From an uncultured bacterium (GTDB lineage Bacteria > Spirochaetota > UBA4802 > UB4802), in NCBI GenBank assembly GCA_937920495.1, contig CALEUQ010000013.1, positions 1-33,518 of the forward strand: 33,518 nucleotides of DNA. Direction: 5' to 3'. Below the pieces are notes generated by a model that did not search any database, was not told the DNA's origin, and saw nothing but the letters and a program-made list of their open reading frames with translations. How positions within the stretch are numbered: the first letter of the stretch is position 1; each line of letters begins with the position of its first letter. Positions 30,817 through 33,518 of the stretch are shown here, in pieces. A program made the translations under genes and the position numbers.

Positions 30817-32046
30817 ATGAAAACATATTATACGCGTAACGTGATACTACTGCTGATCATTGTAATAGTATTGTATTATACAGTACAATCTTACGCTATG
30901 CCGGGATTTGCAAGACGATATAAATTTACCTGCCAAACATGCCATGCACCCTTCCCAAAACTTAAACCATATGGTGAAGAGTTTGCTGCAAATGGATTCA
31001 GACTGCCGGAAGGAGAGCCTTCATACGCAACCATAGATACGGGCGACCCTTCACTGGAACTAACACGTAATTTCCCCATAGGTATGCGGCTGGATGCATA
31101 TGCAGTTGCTGACAGTGATGATACTGTAACCAATGACCTTCAAACTCCATTTTTATTGAAGTTTATTTCAGGTGGACCTATAGCACAGAACCTATCGTAT
31201 TATTTTTATTTTTTCTTTTCCGAAAAAGGGGAGGTTGTTGGTATTGAAGATGCGTTTTTGTATTACTCTGATGTAGCGGGAACAGGTATCAACATAACAG
31301 CAGGACAATTTTCAGTGTCAGACCCTATTTACAAAAATGAGCTCAGATTAACGTATGAAGGCTATGTTCCATTTGCTGTCAAACCTGTGCGTTCGTTATG
31401 CAATTTAAAATATGACCGCGGTATTGTTATCGATAAGGGTTTTGATTTTGGCCTAACGGTGGTTGGTGAGATAGTTAATGGTAATGGTATCAAACCGGCA
31501 GATGAACATAATAATTTTGATGGTGATAAATATAAGAATTATTTTTTAAGGGCAAGTCAGGAACTTTTTGATGTAATCAGGATTGGGGGGTTTGCGTATA
31601 TTGGCAAAGAAAACAACACAGCTGATGATACTGCTATTGATGTGTATACAAATAGCATGTATTATTATGGTGGTGATGTTTCATTATTTCTTGGACCGTT
31701 TGAACTTAACACATTATATCTATATCGAAAAGACAGCAATGCGTATTTCACTGCAGATAAAAAAACAATTGCAACAAAAGGCTATATGCTGGAGTTGATT
31801 TTCCAGCCTGATGGTGACCGAAGCACGTATGTCCTGACAGCGCTGTACAACAGAGTTGACTCAGATTATCTCTTTAATGGAGTTCATTCATTAAACTATG
31901 AAAGTGCAACAATTTCGGCAACGTATCTTTTAGCTCGGAATGTAAAAATCATTGGAGAGTATACGTATCTTTTGCAAGATTTTTCTCAAGGTGGAGATTA
32001 CAAGAACCATCACAAGATTAAAACAGGTATATCAGCTGCATTTTAG
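30817..32046 (+). CDS. outer-membrane beta-barrel with an N-terminal monohaem site
   Basis: 409 residues. The signal peptide (hydrophobic 9-21) has a cleavage site near SYA/MPG (27). Right after it lies RRYKFTCQTCHAPFPKLKPYGEEFAANGF, with one CxxCH (39-43). The rest is rich in alternating aromatic/hydrophobic strands with Asn/Asp-Gly turns, such as LSYYFYFFFSEKGEVVGIEDAFLYYSD, GMRLDAYAVAD and ATISATYLLARNVKIIGEYTYLLQDF. The final residue is Phe, the signal recognised by the Bam machinery, so this is a porin-like barrel of roughly 16 strands. The start is ATG 30817, with AGGGGGTG about 6 nt upstream. An in-frame ATG 30784 would put that site inside the gene. With the pentahaem cytochrome it may form an electron conduit across the outer membrane. 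Confidence 0.82.
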   Translation: MKTYYTRNVILLLIIVIVLYYTVQSYAMPGFARRYKFTCQTCHAPFPKLKPYGEEFAANGFRLPEGEPSYATIDTGDPSLELTRNFPIGMRLDAYAVADSDDTVTNDLQTPFLLKFISGGPIAQNLSYYFYFFFSEKGEVVGIEDAFLYYSDVAGTGINITAGQFSVSDPIYKNELRLTYEGYVPFAVKPVRSLCNLKYDRGIVIDKGFDFGLTVVGEIVNGNGIKPADEHNNFDGDKYKNYFLRASQELFDVIRIGGFAYIGKENNTADDTAIDVYTNSMYYYGGDVSLFLGPFELNTLYLYRKDSNAYFTADKKTIATKGYMLELIFQPDGDRSTYVLTALYNRVDSDYLFNGVHSLNYESATISATYLLARNVKIIGEYTYLLQDFSQGGDYKNHHKIKTGISAAF

Positions 32047-32095
32047 TATATAATTATGATTGCGCGTTGATAGCTATTTTTTAGAATTGTCACAC

Positions 32096-33133
32096 ATGGA
32101 AAAAAAATTATATCTTTTACGCAGCTACGATTTTGACCTTCCAGAGGATCTAATTGCTCAGTATCCGGCTGATACTCGTGAAGAATCACGTTTGTTCATT
32201 CTTAATAGAAAAACTAAACAATATGTGCATGAACATTTCTACAATTTACCACAGTACATCAATCCCAATGATATTCTGATTTTTAATGATGCTAAAGTTA
32301 TTCCTGCTCGAATTTATTGCAAACGTTCCACGGGTGCTGACATTGAAATTGTTTTAACAAAAAAGTTGGGCGATAGTACCTGGGAAGCAATATGCAACCG
32401 ATTAAAAAGAATTAAACCTGGAGAAAAACTCTACCCGGTAAAAAATAATTCAGTGGCGATAGTTGTTATGGAAAAATCGGAAACCGGGATAAGAATAAAA
32501 TTTGAACCCGGCCTGGATTATACATTGCTTCAAGAAATTGGACAGTTGCCATTACCCCCTTATATTCAGCGAATTCCTGATAAAAGTGATTATGAACGCT
32601 ACCAGACAGTATTTGCAAGGGAATATGGAGCTGCAGCAGCACCAACGGCCGGATTGCATTTTACCCAGGAACTTTTACAACGTATTCAGGATAAGGGTGC
32701 TACTATTTCTTTTTTAACATTGTATGTATCATGGGGTACCTTTCAACCTGTACGAGTGGAAGATATACGTCAACATACGATGCATACAGAGGAGTATTAT
32801 TTACCGGAACAAACTGTCAAAAATATTTATAATGCAAAAGAAAAAGGAGGGAGGGTTATAGCTGTTGGCACAACATCGTTGCGTGTGCTTGAGTCGGTAT
32901 ATAATAACGGTACCTATACACACGGATATGGATCTACAAATATTTTTATACATCCACCATATACAGTACGATCTGTTGATGCACTGATTACAAATTTCCA
33001 CACTCCAAGGTCAACATTGCTTATGCTGGTTGCGGCATTTGCAGGATATGACTGCATTATGGAGGCATACAGTGAAGCAGTTACAAAGCGCTACCGATTT
33101 TTTTCATATGGAGATGCAATGTTTATTATATAA
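32096..33133 (+). CDS. queA: S-adenosylmethionine:tRNA ribosyltransferase-isomerase
   Basis: QueA transfers and isomerises the ribosyl moiety of SAM onto preQ1 at position 34 of tRNA, forming epoxyqueuosine. The protein is 345 residues, the usual length. It shows YDFDLPEDLIAQYPADTREESRLFIL at the N terminus, ILIFNDAKVIPAR, the central GQLPLPPYIQR with a following YQTVFA, and GAAAAPTAGLHFT. LYVSWGTFQPV, GGRVIAVGTTSLRVLES and the C-terminal TNFHTPRSTLLMLVAAFAG complete the pattern, all highly conserved in QueA. ATG 32096 matches the usual N terminus, although no clear ribosome-binding site precedes it. The queuosine pathway acts on tRNA-Tyr, Asn, Asp and His; a tRNA-Tyr (GTA) is encoded at 21407. 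Confidence 0.95.
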   Translation: MEKKLYLLRSYDFDLPEDLIAQYPADTREESRLFILNRKTKQYVHEHFYNLPQYINPNDILIFNDAKVIPARIYCKRSTGADIEIVLTKKLGDSTWEAICNRLKRIKPGEKLYPVKNNSVAIVVMEKSETGIRIKFEPGLDYTLLQEIGQLPLPPYIQRIPDKSDYERYQTVFAREYGAAAAPTAGLHFTQELLQRIQDKGATISFLTLYVSWGTFQPVRVEDIRQHTMHTEEYYLPEQTVKNIYNAKEKGGRVIAVGTTSLRVLESVYNNGTYTHGYGSTNIFIHPPYTVRSVDALITNFHTPRSTLLMLVAAFAGYDCIMEAYSEAVTKRYRFFSYGDAMFII

Positions 33134-33518
33134 CCCTCTCGCTGGATTTTCGGGAAATTAGATTATCTATAAAAAAGGTATTTCCCCTTTGCGTTAATTC
33201 CTAGTGTATAGAAAACTCTACAAGAGAATAATAGTATCGCATAAAAAGGTTGTTTCAATAATAATCCGCGGCGTGGGTGTCATTTTTATAGCACAATATA
33301 TTTATTCCTATAAACAAAAAACCTTGAGAGGAATGGCACTATTGATAAAACAACACAATTCACGCTTAGATGTAAAAATGCAGCAATCAATCACAAGTTT
33401 GTAATCCAATTCTTATAAAGTGCTGCTTCACGTTATAAGTGCAACAGTATATTCTATTACAACTATCCCTTTGCCCCCGGCTTGTGTTCTGTATGAATTC
33501 ATTATTCCACGGCGGGCG
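33134..33518. other. non-coding region at the right edge
   Basis: 385 bp. A 66-codon frame at 33204-33404 lacks similarity, a good ribosome-binding site and normal composition, and is probably spurious. A weak hairpin AAAGG/CCTTT (about 33172-33200) could end queA transcription. The last bases, CCACGGCGGGCG, are locally GC-rich and could be the start of a further repeat cut by the edge. Confidence 0.4.

Noticed and set aside
33204..33404. 66-codon open frame after queA
   Set aside because: No family resemblance, no clear ribosome-binding site, and composition like the surrounding non-coding DNA.

Overview
The window is an AT-rich stretch of a diderm (Gram-negative) bacterial chromosome. Outer-membrane features are a TolC-type channel, lipoproteins with lipoboxes and a beta-barrel ending in Phe. 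Multihaem cytochromes suggest respiratory or anaerobic metabolism. The phylum cannot be fixed from the sequence alone. A spirochaete-like lineage is my tentative guess, at low confidence. Several genes start with TTG or GTG (14039, 14733, 18015, 27048).

Layout. 1-5.9 kb: tail of a REP-associated (Y1) transposase; mpl (murein peptide recycling); a complete trp-type attenuator (leader peptide with four consecutive Trp codons plus terminator hairpin) feeding a stand-alone trpB2; a lipoprotein gene; hisF. 5.9-10.6 kb: tRNA-Gly, an unrecognised 301-residue protein, a pyruvate,phosphate dikinase homologue whose ATP-grasp half looks altered, and a ThiF/MoeB-type adenylyltransferase facing the other way across a bidirectional terminator. 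10.7-11.6 kb: remains of a phosphoethanolamine-transferase-like gene interrupted by a palindromic repeat. 11.6-21.3 kb: a cell-surface glycan locus with an FrhB-like iron-sulfur protein, a methyltransferase, a DUF218 protein, a flippase-like membrane protein, two polyprenyl-phosphate-sugar synthases and two GT-C (family 39) transferases. The two synthases probably make the lipid-linked sugars that the GT-C enzymes use. 21.3-21.8 kb: tRNA-Thr, tRNA-Tyr and a small DUF1858 protein. 22.3-26.8 kb: a TolC/MacA/MacB-type tripartite export operon with ATPase and permease as separate genes. 27-29.1 kb: a Xer recombinase and a SpoIID-domain lipoprotein. 29.4-32 kb: a pentahaem cytochrome followed by an outer-membrane barrel with one N-terminal haem site, a possible electron conduit. 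32.1-33.1 kb: queA.

The least expected structure is a family of short non-coding mobile elements (112-121 bp) with four clear copies (3541-3658, 13930-14041, 21935-22055, 26776-26895) and two probable decayed ones. Each clear copy has CAC...GTG imperfect terminal inverted repeats, a GC-rich central hairpin and a 9-bp target duplication (three perfect, one 8/9). The ends carry an outward AAGGA plus start codon at 7-nt spacing. Two copies sit exactly at the start codons of genes, with the duplication beginning at that codon. This looks like a MITE family that can insert at gene starts and supply a replacement ribosome-binding site. No transposase for it is in the window.
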